A DNA stretch of 64,000 bases from Neoceratodus forsteri (GCA_016271365.2 CM057454.1:693547501-693611500), one strand, 5' to 3'. Positions 11,943 through 23,740 are shown, numbered from the stretch's first letter. Translations and numbers: made by a program. Notes: a model not told the origin generated them from the letters alone.

Positions 11943-12806
11943 TTGGGGGAGAGGCAGGCTAATTCTCCCTCGCTGAACAGAGGAAACAGCGGGCATAACA
12001 AATGTCATGGGAACAATCTGTATTTCTTGTACTTCAGTGCCAGGAGCTTACTTAACAAAATAGATGAACTTAAATTAAGACTAGTCTCTGACAACATTGA
12101 CATTGTTGCAGTAATCAAAACATGTGGAGATGATAAATGCAGCTGGAACAACCACCTACCGGGGTACAACCCCTATACTCTAAATAGAGCAGATAGAAGA
12201 GATGGGGGCATGGCAATTTTTATAAGAGATACCCTGAAGATATTAAATATCTCAGATAAGATTAAACCCTCTAACAGCCCCACAGAAACTATCTGGACTA
12301 AATTTGTCCTAAACAAGACAAAATGTGCTATCCTGGGGATTTGTTACCATCTCCCTAACACTACATCTGAGCCCCTAGATGCAATAATTCAGAAAATTGA
12401 AATGGCCTGTACATTAGGTAACATTATACTTATGGGTGACTTTAATCTCAGTGATATAGCTTGGAAGGACCAGATGGCTTCATCTGTGTCAGGCAAAAAA
12501 GTAATCAATATATGCCAGCAGTGTAACCTCACTCAAAGAATTAACCAACAAACAAGTGGGGACAGTATTCTGGATCTTGTTATTCATAACAGAAATATGG
12601 AGGTAAAATATATCCTGATCCAATCACCTATTGGCAACAGTGACCACTATGCCATCAAATTCACTCTGAAAAACACATTCACGTTCGTTGATAGTGCAAC
12701 AAAAATATATATGTATGAGAAAGCAGACATTCCTAGTATCAAACTGAAAATGAATGACCTTGACTGGGATCAAATATTCTCATCTTTACCAATTAAAGAT
12801 AGTTAG
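11943..12806 (+). pseudogene. CR1 ORF2 N-terminus: APE-type endonuclease
   Basis: This 287-codon open stretch carries the endonuclease that nicks target DNA for CR1 insertion. Visible blocks are FSARSLLNKIDEL, GGMAIFIRD, ILMGDFNLSDIAW, ILDLVIHN and GNSDHYAIKF, the last holding the catalytic S-D-H. The usual catalytic Glu (T-E-T-W) is replaced: the sequence reads VIKTCG, with Lys at codon 12,117-12,119 and Cys for Trp. That change would abolish metal binding. The frame ends at a stop at 12,804 in the linker, before the RT domain, which continues in other frames. Confidence 0.85.
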
Positions 12807-13952
12807 GATAAATTTTATAACACCTTATGTAATCTAAGAAATACTTATATCCCTCTCAAAACTAAAAATATGAACAAAAACATTATCCTAAATGGATGCT
12901 TAAATCTGTAAGGAAATTCATAAAACAAAAAAATAACAAACATTCAACTTATCTTCAATCTCAAACACAAACTAACTGGACTGCCTTCTTAGATAGTCAA
13001 AAAAAGTGTAAAAAAAAGTATTCGTAGGGCAAAAACAAAATGGGAACAAAAATTAGCTTCTGAAGCTAATACGACCAACAGTAAGTCCTTTTTTCATATA
13101 TTAATGCACTTAAAAAAAACATATGCCAGATAGGCCCTTTACAGATTAACAATAATACAATTCACGAACCCTATGATATGGCCAACATTTTTAACACAAA
13201 AGTTTGTGAAATATTCCAGTCTTCACGGAACATAGTTAAAAAAACAAGCTGTATTGAGGAACCCGTTATTATATATGATGAGCACATTTTCAAAAAATTA
13301 TCCTCTCTTAAGGGTAAAACTAGTGCTTCACCTGATCAAATATCTGGCCATATCTTATATCTGCTCGCTGACTGTCTGGTTCATCCCCTTAAGATATTTT
13401 TTTTTTAAATTATTAACTTAAATTATTTATTTATTTTTGTATTTATTTATCTAATAGAATCAGAATTGCAAACCTTTGAGTCAAAGACTCATTTACAAAG
13501 GCTCCTCGTCAAGAAACATAGGCAGTTATACATATACAGTCATAGTTACAGGCAGAAATACAGTTCAACATAAAGATTCTATACATGTATGTATATATAC
13601 AAGGATTAAGTCATATACAAGGAGAGTGCATCCCTGATTCATGGAAAATAGCATATGTCATACCCATACATAAAAGGGGCAGAGGAATAACTGGGAAAAT
13701 TATAGACCTATAAACCTAACATCCCCCTTATGCAAAGTATTAGAAAGTATAATAAAGGACTTAATTTTCCCAGCTCTTGACAAATTTGATAGTGCCCAGC
13801 AGAGGTTTAAAAAAGATTGTAGCTGTCTAATAAACCTACTATGTTTTTACGAGGAGGTTAGCTGTCAGCTTATCAATAAAACACCATATGATGTTATTTT
13901 TATCAATTTTAGTAAGGCATTTGACTCGATGCACCACTGGCCTTAGTACTAA
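12807..13952 (+). pseudogene. CR1 ORF2 linker and N-terminal RT, broken by an insertion
   Basis: Broken frames continue the CR1 ORF2. The 76-codon frame at 13,178-13,408 contains KGKTSASPDQISGHILYLLA, the RT entry block (K-x-x-x-S-x-G-x-D-x-I). It is cut at about 13,409 and resumes near 13,603 with GECIPDSWKIAYVIPIHKRG, followed in shifted frames by FINFSKAFDS (the A motif, F-x-D-F-x-K-A-F-D, with the first Asp replaced by Asn) around 13,900-13,930. The frame is then cut again by the Rex1/Babar fragment. Confidence 0.75.
13409..13603 (-). repeat. Reversed LINE 3' tail inserted in the CR1 RT
   Basis: Read on the minus strand this insert ends GAGCCTTTGTAAATGAGTC, TTTGACTCAAAGG and then AATAAATACAAAAATAAATA, the same tail as at 6840-7000 on the plus strand. 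It begins with a T-rich run on the plus strand, the complement of its A-rich tail. It interrupts the CR1 RT between LVHPLKI and the GECIPDSWK block. No clear target-site duplication is visible. Confidence 0.65.
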
Positions 13953-15212
13953 AATGAAATTCCAGTTGCCAGAGGAGTCCTTTAAGGCTCCATCCTAGGA
14001 CCAATCCTTTTTTCCCTGTACATCAACAACCTTGACTCCCACATAAAGAACTCTAGCATACATTTCTTTGCGGACGATACAGTTTTGTACGCATCAGGCT
14101 TGTCCTTAACTGAAGTCAGGGAAGCACTCCAAGCTGACTTTATCCAGTTAGAAAGCAACCTTATCAATGCCAAGCTGCTGTTAATGCCAAAAAAACCAAG
14201 ACAATGATTTTCTCGAGACTTGCCTTGTCTGGTGCCCTACCTACCCCACCTAAAAACTTCATAGTTACCTCCCTAGGTGAACCCTTGGAAGTCCTACCTA
14301 AATTTAAATATCTAGGCATGTGGATAGACAACAACCTTTCCTTCAACGACCACATCGAGGATCTATCAAAGAGGCTTAAAGCATGCTTGGGTTTCTTCTT
14401 TAGAAATAGGACCTTCTTTTCTCTCGTGACCTGCAAAAGACTTGTCCAAGCAACATTCCTTCCCTTACTTGACTAAGGAGACATTATCTTTATCTCCTCC
14501 CCAACCTTGAACCTATCTAAACTGGACGTACTCTATCACCGTGCTCTTCACTTCATTACTGACTCTGCGTACAGTACCCACCACTGTGATCTTTATGTAG
14601 CAGTTGAGTGGACCTCTCTTGCCACCAGATGCTTCCTGCATACTGGCATTTGGACCCTCAAATTACTACTCCACAAACTGCCTATCTATTTAATGTCTCT
14701 CATACACAGCTCGCATAGCACCTACTCCCTAAGGAAATCTGATGTTATCCTACTAGATGTTCCCAAGACGAGTAACAGAGCTGGCCAAAGAGCTGTCTCA
14801 TATGCCCTCCCAAACACTTGGAACCAACTACAAGCCATGCTGAAGCTAACCAGCATCGTATCAATTAACTCCTACAAAACACTAGCTATCTCTAAATTAA
14901 AAGACATATGTAGGTGCTACTAGGCCCCCAATGCCAAGTCAACTTCCTAGGTACCAACTGGCCCTCTACTTATTAAGCTGAAATGTGTTGCATAATTTAG
15001 GGCAAGGTTAAAACTGGAATGTACTGCATATATAGCATAAGGGCTTCTATTGTGTATACCTCTTGTATTATATATTTTTTCTTTGTTGTTCTACATTTTA
15101 TATCTCCTGTCTATTTAATTGCGAACTGTATGTGTATGTGCCTCAGGACCTCCTTGTGAATGAGCTTGCTCAACGGAGTCTTTCCTGCAATAAACTTGAA
15201 CTTGAACTTGAA
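13953..15212 (+). mobile_element. Rex1/Babar-type LINE, 5'-truncated, nested in the CR1
   Basis: The insert begins within the RT B motif (RGVL, then a stop where Gln is expected, then GSILGPILFSLYIN), followed by FFADDTVLY with the catalytic FADD at 14,067-14,078. After a frame change, KYLGMWIDNNLSFNDHI, LPLLD and the Rex1-like LDVLYHRALHFIT and THHCDLY blocks follow, and the reading ends at 14,921 with a stop. The 3' UTR ends in the short tandem repeat AACTTG at 15,191-15,212, a typical CR1-group LINE tail. The catalytic YADD-type motif is intact but the protein is truncated and frameshifted. Confidence 0.8.
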
Positions 15213-16232
15213 ATACTATAAATATGAATCAGAACATAGTTAACTGGATTTCCAATTGGTTAACAGACAGGACACATAGGGTTCTAATTACTGGGCTGCT
15301 TTCCAATATCGGCAAGGTTACCAGTGGGGTTCCACAAGGCTCCATGTTAGGCCCTTGCCTGTTCCAAGCTTTTATGGCAGATCTGATGAATAAGTTTTTT
15401 GCTCCCAGCACCAAATATGCAGATGATGTTAAAATCAGAGGGTCCTGTTCTAACCCCAAGCAAACAGCTTCCATTCAGAAAGATCTTTATTCCATCACAC
15501 AGTGAGTAACTAAGTGGGAGATGAAATTAAACTCCAATTAGTGCAAAGTGATGCACCTGGGCCCAAATAACCCATGTTTTACATATAAATTAGACTGTAA
15601 TACAGTAATTGCAACATCCAATGAAAAAGATCTAGGGGTCAATATATCTGAGGATTTTCTTCCGGCTTCTCAAATTAATGGGGCCATTCCAAAAGTGAAC
15701 AGAGTTATCTGGTCAATTAAAAGAAACATAAAATCCAGAGACAGTAACGAGATGATGCCATTGTACAGAACATATGTCCATCCTCACCTAGATTGTGCTT
15801 CACAATTATGGTGCCCATTTAGGAAATCAGACATTTTACTATTAGAAAAGGTATAGGAAATATACTAAACTCATTACAGGTTTTTATGATGTCCTATATG
15901 AACCTAGAGTTAAATCTTTGAATCTTATGTCACTAACCACTCAACGTCTTAGGGGGGAGCTCCTCTTTATGTATGACATTATACAGGACCCATTCCTATT
16001 AATCGAATTAGGATTCAAATTTAAAAACAACATATATAACACCAGAAGTCATCCTCTAGAGTTATATAGTAGAAAATTTTACTTGATGGCATGGAAATAT
16101 TTCTATACCATAAGAACTATCAATCCTTGGAATGCTCTCCCTATTGAGGTAATTACAAGCAACTCGAAATTAGTATGTAAGCATAGACTGGAAAAATTGA
16201 TACTCTCAGGTGCTAAAATTAACTATTATTAA
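15213..16232 (+). pseudogene. CR1 ORF2 C-terminal RT half
   Basis: The interrupted CR1 resumes with INMNQNIVNWISNWL, then GVPQGSMLGP (B motif), KYADDVKI with YADD at 15,416-15,427, a MHLGPNNP block, EKDLGVNI, and YRTYVHPHLDCASQLWCPF, all in CR1 order. The last frame (15,918-16,232) contains RLRGELLFMYDI, RSHPLELY and NPWNALPIEVI, the usual CR1 C-terminus, ending at a natural-looking stop at 16,230. Several internal stops separate the pieces. Confidence 0.85.
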
Positions 16233-16329
16233 TATAAGGAGCACTAATGGGCCTCCAAGTCTCCTAGCTCCTATAACTCCTTAGTATGATCCCTTAGAAC
16301 ATGCACTGTCATCTCGTTATTGGGTCCTG

Positions 16330-17040
16330 AAAGGTCAGTTCATGGTCACTGCACAGAATCACCTTTCAGGACTGCTTAGCAAAATGACAGTGCCACTGTT
16401 CATGGGGTGGGGTACCAAAAGGTCTATGTTGCCAATTTGGTGAAACAATTCAAAAAAAATGATAGTGTTACAAGTGTGTGTTGCTCAGTTTCCACACACG
16501 CTCGTAACTTTGACAATTTTTAATATTTTCTCTCAAGATTTTCAACATTGACATTTTTTCATACTTCCTTATGAACAGAATAGCTGTCATTTTTCACACC
16601 CTGAGCAAAATGTGTTTTCACACATGTGGCACAGAATGGCACGGTCGCTGAGGGAAATCAACGTTTGGGACAGATTAACAAAATCACAGTGACACTGTTC
16701 ATGAGCAGAGGTCCCAAAATGCCTAAATTGAAAATCTGGTTAAAATATTTCCAAAATAATTGTGTTATTGGTGTGCGTTGTGCAGTTTCTACGCAAGCTC
16801 GTGACTTCGCCAATTTTTTATATTTTCACTCCAGATTTTCAACATTGCCATTTTTTTACACCTCCTCATGAACAATACAGCTGTCATTTTACATGTCCTG
16901 CCCAAAATGTGTTTTCACACCTGTGGCACCAAATGGTGCAGTTGCTGTGCAAAATCACCATTCAGCTAACAAACTGATAGTGCCAGTGTACATGAGGTGG
17001 GGTCACAAAAAGCCATGTTGAAAATTTTGAGTGAAAATAT
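16330..17040 (+). repeat. Satellite-like tandem repeat, unit about 295 bp
   Basis: About 2.4 units are visible. Each contains a variant of GACAGTGCCACTGTTCATG (starts near 16,386, 16,685 and 16,976, spacings 299 and 291 bp), followed by GGGGT.CCAAAA and then a stretch with TTTTTAATATTTTC and AGATTTTCAACATTG. Units are diverged by point changes. A possible single reversed copy lies near 9950-10,022. No coding content is supported. Confidence 0.85.
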
Positions 17041-17199
17041 CAACAAACCCCTGGGGCATTAGGGTTTCCAACTGTAACACCCCACACTGTAGACACCGAA
17101 ATACGTCAGGGGTGTGACTTGGGATTGTGGGCTGTAATGCTCATGCGATTCCACCCACACACCCTCCCTGCAGCCAGTGACAGGCATAGAGGTGTGCCT

Positions 17200-17440
17200 T
17201 GTACTCTTCGGCACCAAAGGTCACCCCAATCCCTATACTGCACCCATCTCAGTGTATTTCCTTATGGAATGGGTGAGCGTGAAGTCCGAAGACCCCAAGG
17301 CACAATGCAACAGTTGTCAGTGTCTGCAGGGTAGGGTGAGGTGAAATGGCATGAACCTTATGGCTGACAACCCAAAGGCACACCCCAATACCTGTCAGTC
17401 TCTGCAGGGTGGGGGTGGGGTTGTGTCAGTTCAATACTTC
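17200..17440 (+). repeat. Short tandem repeat, unit about 80 bp, three diverged copies
   Basis: A block with CCAAAGG(T/C)(C)ACCCCAAT and TGTCAGTSTCTGCAGGGT recurs. The clearest pair aligns at 17,315 and 17,393 (78 bp apart), and a weaker upstream match lies near 17,208. The flanks are G-rich. It follows directly on the 295-bp tandem region, so both may be parts of one larger repeat. Confidence 0.55.
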
Positions 17441-18190
17441 ACTGCCGTTCCTAATATGCATCTAACTCCAGCACTACCAATGCCAATGCCAGCAAGACAA
17501 CATTCAGCATTGGCAAATGCATGTTAAATGTCCCTTACTCATACCCCATTGTTAGCTTCTCTACCTACTGCAATACCATGACCACCACTGAATAATAGAA
17601 GACATCCACCTAATAATGATGTTGGGAGTTGAGGATGGGAATCAGACAGTGGGGCTTAGCCATTGCTGATAGAGTCTCTCTTGATGATGTGAATCTTCGC
17701 ACACTCATAAAGGAACCACTGCAACAGTGATGGCTCTCCCTCATGAGGTATGTGACCCCAGTGTTGATTCAGTAACTCACACCTACTGTACATGGAAGGA
17801 AACCTTAGAGGTCACCTCATACTCACATGCAGTAGAGGTATGGGAGCAACAGTTCTTTGGTCCTGTTACCTTGGCTTAAAGTCTACTTTTGAATACAACT
17901 GTGGAATAGGAAGATGCAGTAACCCCCCCCCCCAATTATAGAAAGGTTAACTGAGTACAGGTGCTTTTTTTTGGTAGGGTGGCTGACTACCTCATATAGC
18001 CCGACCATTTACAAGTATGCACTGTTTTCTTTTCTGCTAGTATCATTTTTAAAGTATTCCAGCTCCTTCCCTTTGTCAGCCAAGACAATCACAGAGCAAC
18101 AGGAGCTTTTCTCCAGTGCTGATTCAAGGGTTGGGGGTGGGCAACAGACAGGAGGACTTAGCAGTAATTATAGTAACATATATTCATAGT
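17441..18190. other. Unassigned DNA
   Basis: No coding region or recognised repeat is visible. A run of ten C bases sits at 17,925-17,934. Short open frames here have no family features. Confidence 0.4.
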
Positions 18191-18197
18191 CCTGGGT

Positions 18198-20345
18198 CTA
18201 TTTACCCTTACTAGGTATGTACTGACTGGAAGATGTTAGAGTAGGAACTTCTACATCAATCAGTACTCTGTCTTTAATGTCATTCTCTCCATATTTCTTA
18301 TTCCCTTTTGTCTTTTGAGCCAAATTTTGAATTTTATTCATCATTGTAATGGCCTCAGCTTCCGCTGGCTGGGTCTCAGCCTCCCTCTTGACCAAAATCA
18401 TCTCTAGAGTACCTGTGTAACCAAATTATCATTATTTAAATTCTGGTCATTTCCCCTCACTTTAGGTACTTTCCCCATTAAAAACATTTGTTAAACATAA
18501 ATTATCATAATCATTCTGCAATTCTCTATCTTCAGTTATTTTCTCAGTACTTCTTCCTTATCTGCTAAGCTTATCTCAATAACATTGTCAGTTTTCTTAT
18601 TTTTCTCTGCTTGTTGTCTTAAGTTTTTCTTTCTCTTGGCAGATTGCTTCTTATATTTTCCTAAACCTTTATTTGTCACTGGATTTTTAATGCAATCAAA
18701 CTTTGTTTTCTGATTTAGAGACTGACTTTTATCAAAAAGGAGGTGACAAAGACACATGGATAGCTTTATTTGCTTACTCCTTCACCATTGTCCATGCTTC
18801 TAGAACATCAGTGGAATTCAAATTTCTCTGAATAGTTTGCCCTAATTGTTTCAGAACAGCCTGACTGTAAAATAAAATTTTCTCTTAAATTTGCTAACTC
18901 TTCCTTTAATACTCCAATGTTTTCTAAAACTACCAAGATATCATAATAAGGATTACTTATAATTTCCAGCATCTGCTTAGATAAAGTGGAAGAAGATATA
19001 AAATTATCATCATTAGTAAAATAGTCCTTATTATAATTTATATTAGGAGGGTTTGGATCTAGAAGGTCCTCAGAGGGGATTAACTGTACCGGCCTACCAG
19101 AGGTTTTTCCTGGATATCCTGGTTTAGTTAAGGATCCAGGAACTATTTTTTTCAGTCCCTCAATTGTATAACTAAGATCACTGGTGACTGAAGTAACACT
19201 GTTCTAATCTATACTTTTAATCCAACAATGTTCTCCCATTTTTAGGGTTTGATGCCCAAATAAATCCTTTGGTATTACATTAGTTTCAATTTATGCAGTT
19301 GGGTAACTATTCAGGAGAAAATATTTATGAAGAAAAGTCAGCTATTGCAGATTCCAAATTAGTCATATCCAGAATAGATGTTGACATATTATACATGTTT
19401 TGTGGATGCCAATCATAGAAATGTAGAGAAATTCCATCCTGTGAGAAACATGGGAATATCCCTGTAGATATTCCCTGACCATTTTCCTCCTTTTCAGAGG
19501 GGAGTCAGTAAATTCAATTCCCTACTAATATTTTTATCATCATGGAGATATTTCCTTCTCTCATCCTGAAGTTTAAAAACTGGTGTAGAGGATAAATTGG
19601 AAAAAAATTGAGAGGCAGTCTTTTTGATGCTGTATTAGCAAAATCAAATTTAATTTTAGCTTATATCAAAGGCATTTTCACTTGCCAGCCCATCGGCACA
19701 GAGGCAGGGCATCCGTCTGCAACATCGATGACCCAAGTTTGGGAACAAACTTGGGATGTCGGAGGGCCAGCCATGGGAGAAGGACTGAGTATCCTAGGGA
19801 CTGCTCTCCTTATCTGGGGGGGTGGAAGTGGGGGGGCTTGTGTGTCTGGCATGCTACGGAACCCTAGAGGATGCTGGCAGTACCGGCGCCATATCAGTGG
19901 GGGGTGGGGTGGACACTGGCCATCATTGCACATCCCCATTCCTGATACAGCCTACAAAAATGCCAGCCCCTGAAGCAAGAAGCTCTGCTCTGCTGACTCC
20001 ACTGTCTACCATGTCTGCCAGGTGGGGCCCACTCACAAGGCCCAACCCTAGGGGCTAAGTCTTGGCAAGTTACTGCTGACTTTGGGAAGGGGCACTCATC
20101 CAGTGGCCACACACAGGGGCAAGCCTGGGCATGGGGAGGTGGTGTGGGTGGGAGCTGAGCCCCTGCGGAGGGAGTCAAGGAAGCTGACACAAAAATAAAT
20201 AAATAAATAAATAAAAAAAGGGATTGCCACTTGATCTTTCTGTATATCAAAATTTCTATTATCTATCAGTTTCCTTTGTTTAGACCTCGTATTCTTTTTC
20301 TACACCTCTCAGATATAACCTGTTCTTCAAATTACGAGCTATTCT
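18198..20345 (-). pseudogene. Unidentified coding relic, possibly gag-like
   Basis: The minus strand has protein-like composition over about 1.6 kb once the SINE-like insert at 19,685-20,216 is ignored. The best piece is open without a stop from about 19,203 down to 18,811 (roughly 130 codons, no start Met). It contains EGLKKIVPGSLTKPGYPGK, a Pro/Asp/Asn-rich stretch, then a helical segment with ILVVLENIGVLKEELANLRE. A lysine-rich block follows at 18,590-18,690 (KYKKQSAKRKKNLRQQAEK). Upstream, other frames read ISLHFYDWHPQNMYNMS near 19,390-19,440. The layout of a folded segment followed by a basic tail would suit a retroelement gag, but I recognise no diagnostic motif, and no protease or RT lies nearby. 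Confidence 0.4.
19668..20233 (+). mobile_element. SINE-like insertion with an A-rich tail
   Basis: The insert ends in AAATAAATAAATAAATAAAT-type repeats at 20,191-20,216. It is flanked by imperfect 17-bp direct repeats, AAAGGCATTTTCACTTG (19,668-19,684) and AAAGGGATTGCCACTTG (20,217-20,233), which match at 14 of 17 positions, as expected for an old target-site duplication. Its core at 19,774-19,823 (AAGGACTGAGTATCCTAGGG and onward) matches the second copy at 27,911-27,958. The head (19,690-19,720) has a GGCACAGAGGC segment that could be a degraded tRNA-type A box. It interrupts the minus-strand relic. Confidence 0.55.
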
Positions 20346-23300
20346 TTCCACTTCTTGTACACACCATTTTGTTGTAAATATGAAATAATAAGCTACCCAG
20401 ATTACAAAGAGCAATGTGCAAAATATAAAATGTAGATTACAAATTTAAATATAGATTAGAGATGATTAAAATAATAGTAAGTCAACAGTCTTACAGATCT
20501 TTTAACAAAGGCTGTTCATGCATTAAGCAGCCTAAAACCAGATGTGAACTAGTATATCATTGCACTAATTGCACTAATCCCACTGGACTATATATTGCAA
20601 TTTTTCCTTGGGTAAGTACAAAGTGCAAATATGGTTAGAAATTAAGACATAAGTAAATATAGCTACAGTTGTTTTTCAGTTCATGCTGAATAAAACAAAT
20701 TACAGCAAAGCAAGCACTAAATTAATTAGTTTCTATTTTAATTATTATGGTGCTAACAAAGCAATTGCACTATAGCCCTAAGCTGAGATAAATATATGAG
20801 AAAATCTTAAAATACCACTAATTATATCAAAAAATAGCAATTCTTCAGTGTGCACACAGTATCAAATACTAAAACCATTACTGATCAGGTAATAAAGCTA
20901 TAAATCAGAGCCTGTATCTTTCTGCAGAAATCAGTAGCTAGGATTGATCAATTTAGCAGATATAAATATTGATATAAATATGTTTCAGAGTTTCAGAACT
21001 TAGCACATAAATATTCAAGTCTGAGAGCTCAGATTTCAGTTGCTTTTTCTATAACCTAAATTATGAGATAGCACTCTCAACAAAAAGTACTTGAGTGGGG
21101 GAGCCTGCAATAATCAAACTGAAGCACCCTCTTCTCCTTCTTGAAGTCTCTTGCCTTCACCTTCAGTTCTTCTCTTTAGAATAGTTCTGCCACAAGTCCG
21201 CAATGGTCAGTCCAGTTCTCTGAGACCGCTGCTAAGCCAGATGAATTTTTCCAAGCCCAGCTATCGCTCCAGTATCCAAATTCGGACCAGCGGTACTTTG
21301 TTTGATATAAAGGATCCCTTTCTGCAGTTTCCCTATAAAGGAGAAGGGAAAGGAAACTGTAAATAAAAGTTCCTATCAGAAGGTTTTAAATAATACTATG
21401 GACAGCCAGACTAAAGGCTTATAGAAATTAAGGCCCACCAATTAGATTATTTAGACACTCTCAGTTTACACTTAATTTCTGGACACTACACCTTAGTAGT
21501 CCTTTACAGGTCTAAATAAATGTTTATTTTATAATACTGAAAGGACACAACACAACAGGGCTGTCCATTGGTGGCCATTGGTAGCCTTTCCACTTAACCG
21601 TTACAAAAATAAAATATGTCAGAAATTTATCAGAAAGCAATACATTTTTTCTGTCAAATGCTATTTATATGTAATGTGAAATTGAGCAATCACATTCTGC
21701 GCACTCACATTCTGCTTCAATGGTAAATAGCATGCAAACTCAGGTCTGCCTTTGTTATACCTCGGCCCTCAAGGCAGCGTGATAGCAGCTGCCATTGGAA
21801 AAGAGAAAAACTGCCACCACTCTCTTGCAGGGAGCTTTAAAAACTGGCAGGAAAGCCAAATGAAGTGCATATTTAAAGATATAATTGAATTTAGAAGCTA
21901 AATTATGCAGAGCGCTGCTCTGGTTGACATTCTCCGCTCTCTTTTCTCCTCTGTGTGGTTCCAGAATGCCAACACGTGTAGTTTTATGGAGAACCTTAAC
22001 ACATGACCCAGATTCAAACTCTGCCAATTTCAAACTTCTAAACTATCCTGACTCCAAACTCTGAGTTCCCTATTCAAATGACCAGATACAAACTGAAGCA
22101 AAATAAAAAATAACAAAAATGGTCAGTAAAACAAAATCCATTTAAAACAATTGTCACAATTTGTCACAATTTGTGTATTTAGACCAAAGGACCTGCTTTA
22201 TACTGCAGTATTCAATCTGGGCAAAGTTATATAAAACATAGCAGCAACCCTTCTGAAGCATACACAGTATCTGTAAAATTGTAGGGAGAATACAAAATTA
22301 AATGATTAATACTATCAGACCTAAGATAGAAATTATAAAACGACTCCCCTTGAGTTTGCAAAATTTGCACAGCTTTATGCAATGCACCGGGGACTATGTA
22401 CTGCCCAGAGCAAGTTCTGGGAGTCTTTTGGAAGTTCTGTTAGAGTTTTCTTTCTTTCATCTACTTTCCTTTCTCCTCTCCGATCTCTTTCTCCACTTTC
22501 CACTCTCTTCTGCTCCTTGCTCCTCTTACTGTATAACACTATCTGTTCACTGCTGTCCTTACTCTGGTGCTCTACTCTGGTATAGGAACCCCCACAGGTT
22601 CTACAGCTTGTCCACTTGTTGGTATGGGTCTCCTCCTCTCCGCAGTATTAAGTTGCCCAGCACAGCAGAGGTAGCCACTGACAGGGATCCTTATCCTCTG
22701 TACCTGTGTGGGAAAGTCAAACAAAAAGCAGAACAGCTGAACCAATATCAACACAAGGACACAAGCTAGCCTGGAAAGTGTATGGAATTACAATTCAGGC
22801 AATGGTGGTATACCTGTTGTAGAAAAAAATGAGCTTTTCCATACATCTGCTATGGCTGCTACTCTCCTCAGCAACCCAGCCTGCAGTCCTTCCATCTAAA
22901 GATTTAATGAGACACCACAAAAAAATAAAGGCTCAGCACTCATGTTCCAGAAAAAAAAAAACAACACTTAAAGCTAACTATAGACTGTGATTTATATTTT
23001 TCTAAACAAAGTGTCAAAAAAAAGAATATTGCACATCCGTAGTCACAGTTTGCTGAGGCCAGCAAGAAATGAAGACAGTGGCAGATCGATAGGTGGGAGG
23101 GGCTATTACTTATGTGACTGCCAACCAATCCAACTTTACAGTGTATGTGACATACTCTGTATTATATGATATACTGCATGTGTTTCAATACCTAATGCAT
23201 GCATTTCACCATACCCACCGCCACATACCAAACACTACTTCCTTTTGTGCCCCGATGTCTCTCTAACTGCTTCTCCTTTCTCTAAATCCTGGTTCTCCTC

Positions 23301-23740
23301 AACCCCTCCCTACCTTTCAAATCTTCCCTTCCGTTTTCCCATTTTTTTACTTGCTTCACTCTGTTGACTCAATTCTTCTCCATCTTGTGCTGCACAGCCT
23401 CCACTGGTTTAACTGCTTTGTCTATCTGCCTCCCATCCCTCTGGAAAAACTCTCTGCCCAGCTCTGACTCTCACCCTTATACCTCCCTCTCTCTTTCTCT
23501 CTCTCTCAAACAACTCCTAAAGGCTCTTTTTTTGCTCTCCTGTTCCTGTACCAAAGTTCTTTTAGCAGCACTCTCACTCCCTTTCTTCTCCTGTGTTGAT
23601 CTACAGATGAAGTGGGTAAGAGCCAAGTTCAGTTTAACTTTAACTTAGGGCCTTACAATTCAGTTTGGTTTCACTAATTTAGTTGAACCACGTTGGCTGT
23701 GAATGAGGTAATGGCATATGATGTGGCAAAACAGACTACA
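20346..23740. other. Unassigned DNA, AT-rich then pyrimidine-rich
   Basis: No family is recognised in this long stretch. From 20,346 to 21,120 it is AT-rich with no coding signal. The segment 21,120-22,820 has mixed composition and an open frame at 22,302-22,769 (+) that is Ser/Leu/Phe rich because of a TCT/CTT-rich strand bias, so I do not treat it as a gene. A CT-rich stretch with CTCTCTCTCTC runs near 23,490-23,512. A long terminal repeat tied to the relic at 18-20 kb was looked for by eye and not found. Confidence 0.4.

Larger units (their letters stand above)
10650..16240 (+). mobile_element. CR1-type LINE, nearly full length, with two later insertions
   Basis: The element holds ORF1 (10,669-11,745) and ORF2 (about 11,943-16,232) with endonuclease and reverse transcriptase blocks in the usual CR1 order. 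Its RT is interrupted by a reversed LINE tail at about 13,409-13,603 and by a Rex1/Babar fragment at 13,953-15,212. Reading across both insertions restores a collinear RT order, which shows they entered later. The 3' UTR begins near 16,233 with GGAGCACTAATGGGC and resembles the end of the fragment near 37,664. Stops and frameshifts are common. Confidence 0.85.

Noticed and set aside
16330..17440. A CRISPR-like array
   Set aside because: Units are about 295 bp and diverged throughout, with no short exact repeats and spacers, and the DNA is eukaryotic.
22302..22769. A 155-codon plus-strand open frame
   Set aside because: The Ser/Leu/Phe-rich product follows from a pyrimidine-rich strand; no family match or neighbouring exon signal.
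20346..22850. Long terminal repeats for the minus-strand relic
   Set aside because: No pair of direct repeats, primer-binding site or polypurine tract could be found by eye.
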